DNA of 64,000 nucleotides from Paenibacillus hamazuiensis (GTDB taxonomy: Bacteria > Bacillota > Bacilli > Paenibacillales > NBRC-103111). Where the stretch lies: assembly GCF_023276405.1 (NCBI RefSeq), contig NZ_JALRMO010000001.1:124001-188000 (forward strand), written 5' to 3'. A model generated the notes under the pieces. The model had not been told where the DNA came from, ran no database searches, and was given only the letters and a program-made list of their open reading frames with translations. Each line of letters starts with the position of its first letter. The first letter of the stretch is position 1. The position numbers were made by a program, and so were the translations under genes. Positions 35,103 through 44,732 of this stretch are shown here, piece after piece.

Positions 35103-35127
35103 TGTTGTAACAATAAATGTTATAACA
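35103..35127 (+). promoter_or_regulatory. Two TGTTRTAACA motifs upstream of the NmrA-like gene
   Basis: TGTTGTAACA at 35103-35112 and the perfect palindrome TGTTATAACA at 35118-35127 are direct repeats 15 bp apart, about 35 bp before the start codon. Their core GTTATAAC is the same as the centre of the palindrome in the Rrf2 promoter, which suggests one regulator for both genes. Confidence 0.6.
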
Positions 35128-35160
35128 ATGTAAAATACAACCCAATGGGAGGAATCGAAG

Positions 35161-36024
35161 ATGAAATTGTTAGTGACAGGAGCCACAGGGAAACTGGGCA
35201 GCAAAGTGGTGGAGGCGTTATTGAAAACAGTGCCGGCGAGCCAGCTCGCAGTAAGCGTGCGAAACCCGGAGAAAGCGGAAAGCTTACGCGCGCGGGGAGT
35301 GGACGTCCGTCAAGGAGATTTCGACCGTCCGGAAACATTGGATGCGGCCTTCGCGGGGATTGACCGGATTCTGATCATTTCCGCAGATGGTGACAATGAA
35401 ACGAGAATTCGCCAGCATACGAACGCGGTAGAAGCCGCCGCCCGCGCAAAAGTAAGCTTCATCGCTTATACGAGTGTGGGAAATGCGAGCGACAGCAAGC
35501 TATTCCTCGCTCCGCCGCACCAAGCCGCGGAAAAAGCCATCCTGAATACCGGCATTCCTTACTCGTTCCTGCGCAACAACTGGTACCTCGAGAACGAAAC
35601 TGCAAGCATTCAGGCGGTATTGGCGGGAGCGCCTTGGATCACGTCCGCAGGCTCCGGCAAAGTAGGCTGGGCTCTGCAGCAGGAGTACGCAGAAGCGGCG
35701 GCGGCCGTACTGACGGGAAGCGGACATGAGAACACGATCTACGAGCTTTCCGGCAAGCTGCTGACGCAGGAAGAGCTGGCGTCCGCTCTCGGTGCTGTGT
35801 TGGGCAAGGAAGTTCCCGTGCAGCAAGTCGACGATGCCGCTTATGCGGAGATTATGAAAAACGCCGGCGTACCGGATTTCGTCATCCCGATTCTCGTTGG
35901 AATCCAGCAAGGCATTCGGGAAGGCACCCTGGAGATCGAAAGCAGTGATTTTGAAAAGCTGCTCGGCCGCCCATTAACGCCGATTCACGAAGCTTTGCGT
36001 CAAGTTGTCAGCAAGATTTCCTGA
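35161..36024 (+). CDS. NmrA-like NAD(P)-binding oxidoreductase (QorB/YtfG type)
   Basis: 287 residues; GGGAGG precedes the ATG. The N-terminal dinucleotide motif is VTGATGKLGSKV. The regions SVRNPEKAESLRARGVDVRQGDFDRPETLDAAFAG and FLRNNWYLENETASIQAVL (partial quotations) match quinone-oxidoreductase-like NmrA proteins, which lack the YxxxK dyad of classical SDRs. A role in NADPH-dependent quinone or electrophile reduction, induced through the neighbouring Rrf2 regulator, is likely (inference). Confidence 0.85.
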   Translation: MKLLVTGATGKLGSKVVEALLKTVPASQLAVSVRNPEKAESLRARGVDVRQGDFDRPETLDAAFAGIDRILIISADGDNETRIRQHTNAVEAAARAKVSFIAYTSVGNASDSKLFLAPPHQAAEKAILNTGIPYSFLRNNWYLENETASIQAVLAGAPWITSAGSGKVGWALQQEYAEAAAAVLTGSGHENTIYELSGKLLTQEELASALGAVLGKEVPVQQVDDAAYAEIMKNAGVPDFVIPILVGIQQGIREGTLEIESSDFEKLLGRPLTPIHEALRQVVSKIS

Positions 36025-36045
36025 AAATAAACAAGCCTCCCATAA

Positions 36046-36076
36046 ACCGGCCTTTCTCTGAGAGGCCGGTTTTTTA
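36046..36076 (+). terminator. Rho-independent terminator after the NmrA-like gene
   Basis: Perfect stem ACCGGCCT / AGGCCGGT with a T6 tail. Confidence 0.92.
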
Positions 36077-36106
36077 TTTTTGGACGCCACAAATTTGCGG
36101 GAACTG

Positions 36107-36395
36107 AAGCGTGCCCTCCATAGGTTTTGCGCAAGCAAAACCATGGCCGGCAAACGCGGGCCAGAGGCACGAACGTCCTCCCAACGTCTCCGCACAAAAG
36201 TAAAGCGTGTCAGGCATAGGATTTTTGGAAACGCAGCCCCAAAAAATCCATGCCTGACAAACGCGAGCCAGAGGCACGAACGACCTCCTAACGTCTCAAC
36301 TCAAGAGTAAAGCGTGCCGGGAATAGGAATTTTGGCGCAAGCCCAAAAATCCATGCCCGGCAGACGCGAACCAGAAGCGAGCATGAACTCCCGGC
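36107..36395. repeat. Array of three ~100-bp hairpin repeats
   Basis: Three diverged units start with AAGCGTG at 36107, 36203 and 36310 and share the ending AACGCGRRCCAGAGGCACGAACG or similar in units 1 and 2. Each unit contains a long inverted repeat. The stems differ between units but stay paired: GGTTTTGC/GCAAAACC in unit 1, TGTCAGGCAT/ATGCCTGACA plus GGATTTTTGG/CCAAAAAATCC in unit 2, and GTGCCGGG/CCCGGCA plus GGAATTTTGG/CCAAAAATCC in unit 3. No coding potential is evident. It fills most of a 571-bp intergenic gap. Confidence 0.75.
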
Positions 36396-36403
36396 TGGCG
36401 GGT

Positions 36404-36442
36404 CCAGGGCGCCCGAGCGCCTGGGGTCCCCCCGGTGGGGGG
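36404..36442. repeat. GC-rich double stem next to the hairpin array
   Basis: CCAGGGCGC pairs with GCGCCTGG (one bulge), and directly after it CCCCCC-GGT-GGGGGG forms a second perfect stem. It stands out from the AT-rich DNA that follows (36475-36545), where the promoter of the AraC gene probably lies. Confidence 0.6.
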
Positions 36443-36595
36443 ATTTAGGGGGGCCACGAGGCACAATGTATATTTTTCAACAATACATATCAAATTAAGA
36501 GCAATATATGTTAAGTGTGAACAATTTCAGTATGTTATATTTTGAATTGCAATCTTACTGCTTCGTATCTCGCTTGCATTGGAGGGAGGGCCCTT

Positions 36596-37459
36596 TTGGT
36601 AATTCATACGCCCACTAACCTTGCGCTTCAAAAATTGGGGATTTACGTCAGGGCGGACGCGGATGATTGGCAGTACAGCTGGCCTGTTCATACTCACGAA
36701 GGGCTTGAAGTTTATTATTTCATTCGCGGGGATGCGAATTACATTATTGGAGAAAATATTTACGATTTGTCTCCGGGAGACATGCTTCTGTTCCGGGGAA
36801 GCACGATTCACCGGGTGAATCCGTCCAAAGATGTTCCCTATATTCGCAGCTATGTCAACTTCAAGGAGTCTTTTTTGCGGGAACAGATGTCGGAAGATAT
36901 GTTTGAAAAGCTGATGTCTATGTTCGACTCGGCCAACGGAACGTTGATTCGTTGGGCTCCGGAAGAACGCGAGGAAATCGAAACGTATTTCCGGGCCATT
37001 CACCGGGAAAACGAACGGGAGTCGTTCGGATACGAGCTTGTTTTGAAAACGCTGTTGATTCAGTTGTTGATTGCAACCTACCGAAAAGCCAAAAGGCTGC
37101 ATGAAATTGCGCCTGCCGGGCAGCAATCGCACAGCCAGGAAAATGTTCGCCGTATTTTGCAGTATATCAACCAGCATTTTACGGAAAACTTTTCGCTTCA
37201 GGATCTGTCGAACGAGCTGCATTTGAATAAATATTACATGTGTCACTGTTTCAAAGAGGTGACCGGTTATACCATCAACAACTATATCATAAGCAAAAGG
37301 ATTGAAGAAGCCAAGAAGATGCTCCGCACGACCGACGAGCCGATAGCGTTCATATCGGAAAAACTCGGGTTCAACACCGCGGTTCATTTTAGCCGCTCTT
37401 TCAAGAAGTTTGCCGGAGTGTCGCCGCAGTATTACCGCAAGCAGGGCGGCGGGCAGTAA
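36596..37459 (+). CDS. AraC-family transcriptional regulator of the glycoside/glycerol locus
   Basis: 287 residues from a TTG at 36596, chosen because GGAGGGAGG lies six bases upstream; no ATG in frame is as well placed. The N-terminal cupin (VHTHEGLEVYYFIRGDANYI and LSPGDMLLFRGSTIHRVNP) is followed by two helix-turn-helix motifs (FSLQDLSNELHLNKYYMCHCFKEVTG and IAFISEKLGFNTAVHFSRSFKKFAG, partly quoted). It precedes a transporter operon in the same direction and probably activates it. Confidence 0.9.
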   Translation: MVIHTPTNLALQKLGIYVRADADDWQYSWPVHTHEGLEVYYFIRGDANYIIGENIYDLSPGDMLLFRGSTIHRVNPSKDVPYIRSYVNFKESFLREQMSEDMFEKLMSMFDSANGTLIRWAPEEREEIETYFRAIHRENERESFGYELVLKTLLIQLLIATYRKAKRLHEIAPAGQQSHSQENVRRILQYINQHFTENFSLQDLSNELHLNKYYMCHCFKEVTGYTINNYIISKRIEEAKKMLRTTDEPIAFISEKLGFNTAVHFSRSFKKFAGVSPQYYRKQGGGQ

Positions 37460-37518
37460 CTTTTTGGGAATCGCTGCAAACGTTTCAAACATCGATGAAA
37501 AGAAAAGGGGTATACGCA

Positions 37519-38817
37519 ATGAACAAAGCTTTGAAAACGGTATCCATCGCAACCGTACTTGCTCTGTCGACGATGAGTCTGGCAGCTTGCGCCAAGAAAG
37601 AATCGGCGGGAGCGGGAACGCAAGCCGGCGGCAAAAAAAATGTCACGCTGGACTTTGTCTGGTTCTCGGACGGTAATGAAGGCGATATCATGAAAGGTAT
37701 CATTAAAGATTACGAAGCGAAAAATACGAATGTCAAAATCAACATGATCGAAGTTCCTTACAAAGACTTGTCCACGAAATTGAAAACGATGATCGCCGGC
37801 GGACAACCTCCTGCGCTTGCCCGGATCAGCACGACGGAGCTTGGCGGATTCGCCAACCAAGCGGTGGACCTGAGCGAAAGCAACGGCGGATTGGACAAGT
37901 ATACGAGCCAGTTCGTCGATTCCCTGAAGCCGTTTTATGTGGTTAACAATAAAGCGGTTGCCGCACCGATGGACGTTACGGCCAACGGATTGATTTATAA
38001 CAAAACCTTGTTTGACAAAGCCGGAGTAAAGGTACCGACCTCCCCGGACAATGTGTGGACATGGGACGAATTCTCCGCTGCGCTTAAGCAGGTAATGGAC
38101 AAAGGCGGAGCCAAATACGGTCTTGTATGGGACTACACGCCGCAGCGCTGGTCGACGATGCTGTATCAATTCGGAGGCAGCATGATGAGCGCGGACGGAA
38201 CGAAAGCGACGATCAACAACGACGCGGGCGTCAAGGCAGCCGAATACTTCAAAAAGCTGCATGACGACGGGATTATGCCGACATCCGTTTGGTTCGGCGG
38301 AGAAAACCCGAATAACCTGTTCCGCACCGGGACGGTAGCCGCTCACCTGGCGGGCAACTGGATGATCAGCAACTATAAGGATATTACGAACTTCCAGTGG
38401 GGCGTTACGTATATGCCGAAAGGCACGCAGCGTTCCTCGGTACCGGGCGGCAAATTCGCAATGGCGTTCAAAAAGTCCGGCGTCGAGAAGGAAGCGACGG
38501 ATTTCATCAACTACATCAGCACTAAAGAAGTGAACGCGAAATATACCCAGGATGCGCTGTTCCTCAGCCCGCGCAAAGACAATGCGAAGCTGGACTACTC
38601 CTTCGGCAAGGACATGATGGAAGTGTTCTCGAATGAACTTGCGAACACCGTACCCGCCGCAGCTACGGACTGGTCCAGACAGACGATCGTGCCGAAGTTC
38701 AGCAACGATTTGAAGACGACGTTATCGGAAATCGTTGCCGGAAAAACACCGGCGAAGGCAGGCCTTGACAAGGTTGCCGGCTTGATCGACAAAGCGATCG
38801 CCGAAGAAAAGAAATAA
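37519..38817 (+). CDS. Sugar-binding lipoprotein of an ABC transporter (family 1)
   Basis: 432 residues from the ATG at 37519. The signal peptide ends in the lipobox SLAAC. The fold of family-1 solute-binding proteins is evident in LDFVWFSDGNEGDIMKGII, DVTANGLIYNKTLFDKAGVKVP and LAGNWMISNYKDI. It delivers a sugar or glycoside to the two permeases that follow. The downstream glycerol genes and GH31 enzyme suggest the ligand could be a glycosyl-glycerol (inference). Confidence 0.92.
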   Translation: MNKALKTVSIATVLALSTMSLAACAKKESAGAGTQAGGKKNVTLDFVWFSDGNEGDIMKGIIKDYEAKNTNVKINMIEVPYKDLSTKLKTMIAGGQPPALARISTTELGGFANQAVDLSESNGGLDKYTSQFVDSLKPFYVVNNKAVAAPMDVTANGLIYNKTLFDKAGVKVPTSPDNVWTWDEFSAALKQVMDKGGAKYGLVWDYTPQRWSTMLYQFGGSMMSADGTKATINNDAGVKAAEYFKKLHDDGIMPTSVWFGGENPNNLFRTGTVAAHLAGNWMISNYKDITNFQWGVTYMPKGTQRSSVPGGKFAMAFKKSGVEKEATDFINYISTKEVNAKYTQDALFLSPRKDNAKLDYSFGKDMMEVFSNELANTVPAAATDWSRQTIVPKFSNDLKTTLSEIVAGKTPAKAGLDKVAGLIDKAIAEEKK

Positions 38818-38831
38818 TCCAAGGATGGGCT

Positions 38832-38853
38832 GCTGCCGGGTCAAACCGGCAGC
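38832..38853 (+). other. Perfect 8-bp stem-loop after the binding-protein gene
   Basis: GCTGCCGG and CCGGCAGC enclose a 6-base loop without a T-run. Like the hairpin at 16147 it lies right after a solute-binding gene and before the next cistron, a position that favours a higher level of the binding-protein message. Confidence 0.65.
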
Positions 38854-38899
38854 GGTCGATGTTTTCAGACGTTTTTCTTAACGGAAAGGAGTATGCTTG

Positions 38900-39805
38900 A
38901 TGTCTGCACAAGCCTCGGCGGCCAAGTCGGTGAAAAGGCGGAGTCCGAATCAATCGATGGGATGGATCCCGTATTTGTTCGTACTGCCCAATTTGCTCAT
39001 TTTCACCACGTTTATTGTGATTCCAACCATTATCGGGTTTATTTATTCCTTCCACGAATACGATGGTTTGAACCCGATGGAATTCGTAGGGTTCGACAAT
39101 TATAAAGAAATTTTCACGAACGGCGAATTTTGGACCGCGCTCGGGAAAACGGCGATGTATGCCGTTATCGTGGTGCCGCTTATTTACTGTATCTCCCTCG
39201 CTATTGCGATGATGCTGATTCAGCCGCTCCGGTTTAAAGGGCTGTTCCGCTCCGTGTTTTATTGGCCTACGATGATTTCGTATATTATCGTCGGTCTGAC
39301 GTGGAAATGGATTTTCGGCGATTTCGGGATTTTGAATTACATGATGACGTTGTTCGGCTCAAGTCCGGTTCACTTTTTGTCGGATTCGTTTTTTGCTAAC
39401 GTATCGGTAATTATCGCTACGGTTTGGTCGCGTCTCGGATTTTATATGGTTATTTTCATGGCCGGCCTGCAGGCGATACCGACCGATTTCTACGAGGCGG
39501 CAAGGCTTGACGGGGCTTCCAAACCGCGGGTGTTCTGGAGCATTACGCTGCCGCTGATTAAGCCGACGACCGTGCTTGTCGTCATGCTTTCGCTGATCGA
39601 AGCGTTTAAGGCTTATCCGTTATTGTTTGCGCTGACAGGCGGCGGGCCGGGAAAAGAGACGACCTATATCGTGCAGTATATTTACGAAACCGGTTTTGCC
39701 AAGCAGGAGCTGGGCATGGCCAGCGCGATGTCCGTCGTGTTGTTCCTGTTGATTTCGATATTTACCGCACTGCAGTTCAGATTGTCTAAAGGAGGAGCCG
39801 ATTAA
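38900..39805 (+). CDS. Sugar ABC transporter permease (MalF/UgpA type)
   Basis: 301 residues from the ATG at 38900 (AAAGGAG at 38885). Six transmembrane segments begin with WIPYLFVLPNLLIFTTFIVI. The EAA loop is YEAARLDGASKPRVFWSITLPLI, cut here at its core EAARLDGAS. First of two permeases; the ATPase is encoded elsewhere. Its stop is 1 bp before the next start. Confidence 0.93.
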   Translation: MSAQASAAKSVKRRSPNQSMGWIPYLFVLPNLLIFTTFIVIPTIIGFIYSFHEYDGLNPMEFVGFDNYKEIFTNGEFWTALGKTAMYAVIVVPLIYCISLAIAMMLIQPLRFKGLFRSVFYWPTMISYIIVGLTWKWIFGDFGILNYMMTLFGSSPVHFLSDSFFANVSVIIATVWSRLGFYMVIFMAGLQAIPTDFYEAARLDGASKPRVFWSITLPLIKPTTVLVVMLSLIEAFKAYPLLFALTGGGPGKETTYIVQYIYETGFAKQELGMASAMSVVLFLLISIFTALQFRLSKGGAD

Positions 39806-39806
39806 C

Positions 39807-40628
39807 GTGGAACTGAAATCTTCCGCCAAAACTGCTTTGTATATCATTCTTTTCCTGCTAGCCGCATTATGGCTGTTTCCTGTTCTTTGGATCGTTATTT
39901 CGTCCTTCAAGACCAACAACGACTTGTACAGCTTCCCGCCGCGGTTCTGGCCGCAGCCGTTTACGTTTGAGCATTTTACGGACGCCTTTGAGAAAGGCAA
40001 CTTTGGCCGCTACTTCATGAACAGCGCCATCGTAACCGTCAGCTCGACGATTTTGCTGCTGTTGATCAACTCGATGGCCGGGTTCGCGCTGGCTAAATAT
40101 AAATTTAAGGGCGATGCGCTGCTGCTCGTCGGATTCGTCTCGACCTTGATGATTCCGCTTGAGGTCATCATGATTCCGATCTTCAAGGTGCTCAGCTTCC
40201 TCGGGATGTTCAACAGCCTGCTCGCTCTGATCATTCCGCCGGCGGCTACGCCGACAGGCGTATTTCTGCTCAGGCAGTATTTGCTTACGGTACCGGACGA
40301 GCTGCTGGAAGCGGCGCGGATGGACGGAGCATCCGAATGGCGGATTTATTCGCGGATCATCCTGCCGATAAGCAAGCCGATTTTGGCCGTACTTGCCATA
40401 TTTTCGTTCATGTGGCGTTGGGATGACTTCCTGTGGCCGCTCATCGGTATCAGCGATCCGTCCCTGTACACGATTCAACTGGCTTTGTCCAACTTTATAG
40501 GGGAATTTAACGTCGATTGGGGCAGCCTGCTTGCCATGTCGGTCATTACGATGATTCCCGTGCTTGTCGTTTTCATCATATTCCAGCGTCAATTCGTCAG
40601 CGGTATGGTGACATCCGGAATGAAATAA
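39807..40628 (+). CDS. Sugar ABC transporter permease (MalG/UgpE type)
   Basis: 273 residues from a GTG with AAAGGAGG upstream, immediately behind the first permease. Hydrophobic segments start with ALYIILFLLAALWLFPVLWI. The EAA loop is EAARMDGASEWRIYSRIILP and the C-terminus FQRQFVSGMVTSGMK is standard for this family. Confidence 0.93.
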   Translation: MELKSSAKTALYIILFLLAALWLFPVLWIVISSFKTNNDLYSFPPRFWPQPFTFEHFTDAFEKGNFGRYFMNSAIVTVSSTILLLLINSMAGFALAKYKFKGDALLLVGFVSTLMIPLEVIMIPIFKVLSFLGMFNSLLALIIPPAATPTGVFLLRQYLLTVPDELLEAARMDGASEWRIYSRIILPISKPILAVLAIFSFMWRWDDFLWPLIGISDPSLYTIQLALSNFIGEFNVDWGSLLAMSVITMIPVLVVFIIFQRQFVSGMVTSGMK

Positions 40629-40640
40629 CGGAAACATCAC

Positions 40641-42193
<1,553 letters not shown>

Positions 42194-42219
42194 AGGATAG
42201 GAACCGTGGAGGGAAGATC

Positions 42220-44706
42220 ATGAAAGTAAGCAGCAAGTTATTGCAGGTTGTGGAAGAGCGGCATTACTTGGACTTGGTGACGGATGCGGCAAGGTATCGC
42301 ATCTATTTGATGAATGACCATGTGGTCCGGATTCGCTGCACGTTCGACGACCATTTCGCCGATGAGGCTTCATATACGCTGACGATGACCGCATGGGACG
42401 ACAAGATGGATGCGATGGTGGAGGGCCGCAGGCGGGTGGACGCGCTTCCGGCCCGTTACGAGGATCTCGGAACCCATTTGCTGCTCGCAACGAAGGAGCT
42501 GCGCATGCTCATTCACCGGGAGCCTTTTGCCATTGAAATTACGGATGCGGAAGGCCGCGTGCTGCATGAGGATTTGAAAGAGCGCTCCTATGTAAAGGAT
42601 AAGCAGGGCCGATTGTACCACTATTCCTGCATGAAAGACGAAGATCATTACTACGGCTTCGGCGAAAAAAGCGGGCATTTGAATAAAAAGAAAAGAAGGC
42701 TGCGGATGCATAACGTGGATACGATCGGCTACGATTCCGAGCACACGGATCCGCTGTACAAGCATATCCCGTTCTACATTAAATTTAACGGAGCGACGCA
42801 AGCCGCAACAGGGTTGTTCTACCATAACAGCTACGATTCCACCTTTGACATGGGCTGCGAACGGAGCGGCTATTGGAACAAGTACAGCTATTTTTGCGCG
42901 GACGGCGGGGAGCTCGACTTCTTTTTCATGTACGGTCCGCAGATCAAGGATGTCGTCCGGCATTATACGGATTTGACGGGCAAGACGATTTTGCCGACCC
43001 AATATTCGCTTGGTTATATGGGCTCCACGATGTATTACACCGAGCTTGACCGGGATTCGGACAAAGCGATCTTGAATTTTCTCGATAAATGCAAGGCGGA
43101 AGGCATTCCTTGCGACGGGTTTTTCATGTCTTCGGGGTATACGACGGGAGAAGACGGGAAAAGATATGTGTTTAACTGGAATTATAACAGGTTCCCCGAC
43201 CCGCAAAGCTTCATCGAACAGATGCATCAAAAGGGAGCGGCGCTTGCGCCGAACATCAAGCCGGGCATGCTGCTGACCCACCCGCTCTACAAGCAATTCG
43301 ACGAGGCGGGCGCCTACATTAAGGACGAAAAAGGCGAAACATCGCAAACCGACCGCTATTGGGGCGGACAAGCTTCTTTTGTCGATTTCACGAACCCGAA
43401 GGGCAGAGAATTGTGGAAGAAGCATCTGAAAGCATCGTTTATCGAGCTGGGCGTCACCTCGATCTGGAACGACAACAACGAATATGAAATCAACAATCCG
43501 GATGCGCTTTGCGAGTTTGAAGGCGACAAGAAGGAGATCAGCGCCTTGCGGCCGATTTTGCCTAACCTGATGGCGCAAATGGCGAAGGAAGCCATTGCCG
43601 AAGCGGCGCCGAATACGAGGCCGTATATCGTCAACCGCGCCGGATTTGCCGGCATTCAGCGTTTTGCCCAAACGTGGGCCGGCGACAACAATACGAGCTG
43701 GCACAGCCTGAAGTTCAATGTTCCCGTTATTTTGGGAATGGGGCTTTCCGGCGTGGCCAATCAGGGCTGCGATATCGGCGGCTTCTTCGGTCCCGCTCCG
43801 GAACCGGAGCTGTTCGTCCGCTGGGTGCAGAACGGGATTTTCCAGCCGAGATTTTCGATCCATTCCTGCAACACCGACAATACCGTAACCGAGCCGTGGA
43901 TGTATCCTTCGTACACTCCGTATGTCCGGGAAGCGATCCGGCTTCGTTACCGCCTCGTTCCGTACTTTTACTCCTTGCTGTACGAGGCTTCCGAACTGGG
44001 CTCCCCGGTGATGCGCCCGATGGTGTACGAGTTCCAGCATGACCCCGCCACCTGGGAGGAAAGCTTCGATTTCATGCTCGGGCGGTCGATTCTGGTGGCC
44101 AACGTCCTTGAAAAGGATGCGAAAACGAGGAAGGTGTATTTGCCGAAAGGAAGCGAGTGGATCGATTGGTATACGCGGGAAAGGTATGCCGGTGGACAGA
44201 CGATCGAAATTCCCGTAACTCTCGGGTCGATTCCGATGTTCATTCGCAGCGGAGCCGTTATTCCGCTCGCCCCGAATTTGCAAAACATTCACAACGACCG
44301 TGTGGAAGAACTGCACCTGCTGATCGAACCGTCCGAACAAGCAAGCTTCGTGTTTTATGAAGATGACGGAGTTACGAACAATTACAAGAACGGAGACTAT
44401 TTGAAAACGGCGATCGGTGTCGAAACGAATCGGAATACGACGATATCCTTCAAGAAAGAAGGGGCTTACGCCAGCAGTGTGAAGCGGATCGTCATCGATC
44501 TGGTATGCAGAGAAATCGCTCCGGTTCAAGTGACGCTGCAGGGCAGAAAACTTCCGATGTTTCTGGATCCGGCAGAGTGGGAAGCGCAGGAAGAAGGCTG
44601 GTATTACGATATGGAACTCAAATCGGCGAAAATCAAATACGACAACAGCCGGGCCGATTATGACATTGCCGTCAACTTCGATGTCAAAGACCTGATTTCC
44701 ATATAA
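42220..44706 (+). CDS. Glycoside hydrolase family 31 (alpha-glycosidase)
   Basis: 828 residues. The catalytic nucleophile is D418 in SIWNDNNEYEI and the acid/base is D489 in WAGDN. An N-terminal beta-sandwich (about 1-220) leads to the barrel (about 250-600) and C-terminal beta domains. There is no signal peptide, so it acts in the cytoplasm on imported substrate. GH31 enzymes release alpha-glucose, alpha-xylose or alpha-galactose from the non-reducing end. Being flanked by glpK and glpD, it may hydrolyse an alpha-glycosyl-glycerol. The exact sugar cannot be read from sequence. Confidence 0.92.
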   Translation: MKVSSKLLQVVEERHYLDLVTDAARYRIYLMNDHVVRIRCTFDDHFADEASYTLTMTAWDDKMDAMVEGRRRVDALPARYEDLGTHLLLATKELRMLIHREPFAIEITDAEGRVLHEDLKERSYVKDKQGRLYHYSCMKDEDHYYGFGEKSGHLNKKKRRLRMHNVDTIGYDSEHTDPLYKHIPFYIKFNGATQAATGLFYHNSYDSTFDMGCERSGYWNKYSYFCADGGELDFFFMYGPQIKDVVRHYTDLTGKTILPTQYSLGYMGSTMYYTELDRDSDKAILNFLDKCKAEGIPCDGFFMSSGYTTGEDGKRYVFNWNYNRFPDPQSFIEQMHQKGAALAPNIKPGMLLTHPLYKQFDEAGAYIKDEKGETSQTDRYWGGQASFVDFTNPKGRELWKKHLKASFIELGVTSIWNDNNEYEINNPDALCEFEGDKKEISALRPILPNLMAQMAKEAIAEAAPNTRPYIVNRAGFAGIQRFAQTWAGDNNTSWHSLKFNVPVILGMGLSGVANQGCDIGGFFGPAPEPELFVRWVQNGIFQPRFSIHSCNTDNTVTEPWMYPSYTPYVREAIRLRYRLVPYFYSLLYEASELGSPVMRPMVYEFQHDPATWEESFDFMLGRSILVANVLEKDAKTRKVYLPKGSEWIDWYTRERYAGGQTIEIPVTLGSIPMFIRSGAVIPLAPNLQNIHNDRVEELHLLIEPSEQASFVFYEDDGVTNNYKNGDYLKTAIGVETNRNTTISFKKEGAYASSVKRIVIDLVCREIAPVQVTLQGRKLPMFLDPAEWEAQEEGWYYDMELKSAKIKYDNSRADYDIAVNFDVKDLISI

Positions 44707-44732
44707 TTCGTCTGATTCGGGGGTAATGCAAG

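Noticed and set aside
37474-37488. TGCAAACGTTTCA as a cre site before the second sugar-binding gene
   Set aside because: It misses the fixed C of the consensus and is one base short; too weak to list.
42220-44706. GH31 gene as a sulfoquinovosidase (which also releases glycerol)
   Set aside because: The protein is much longer than YihQ-type enzymes and no sulfosugar catabolic genes are near.
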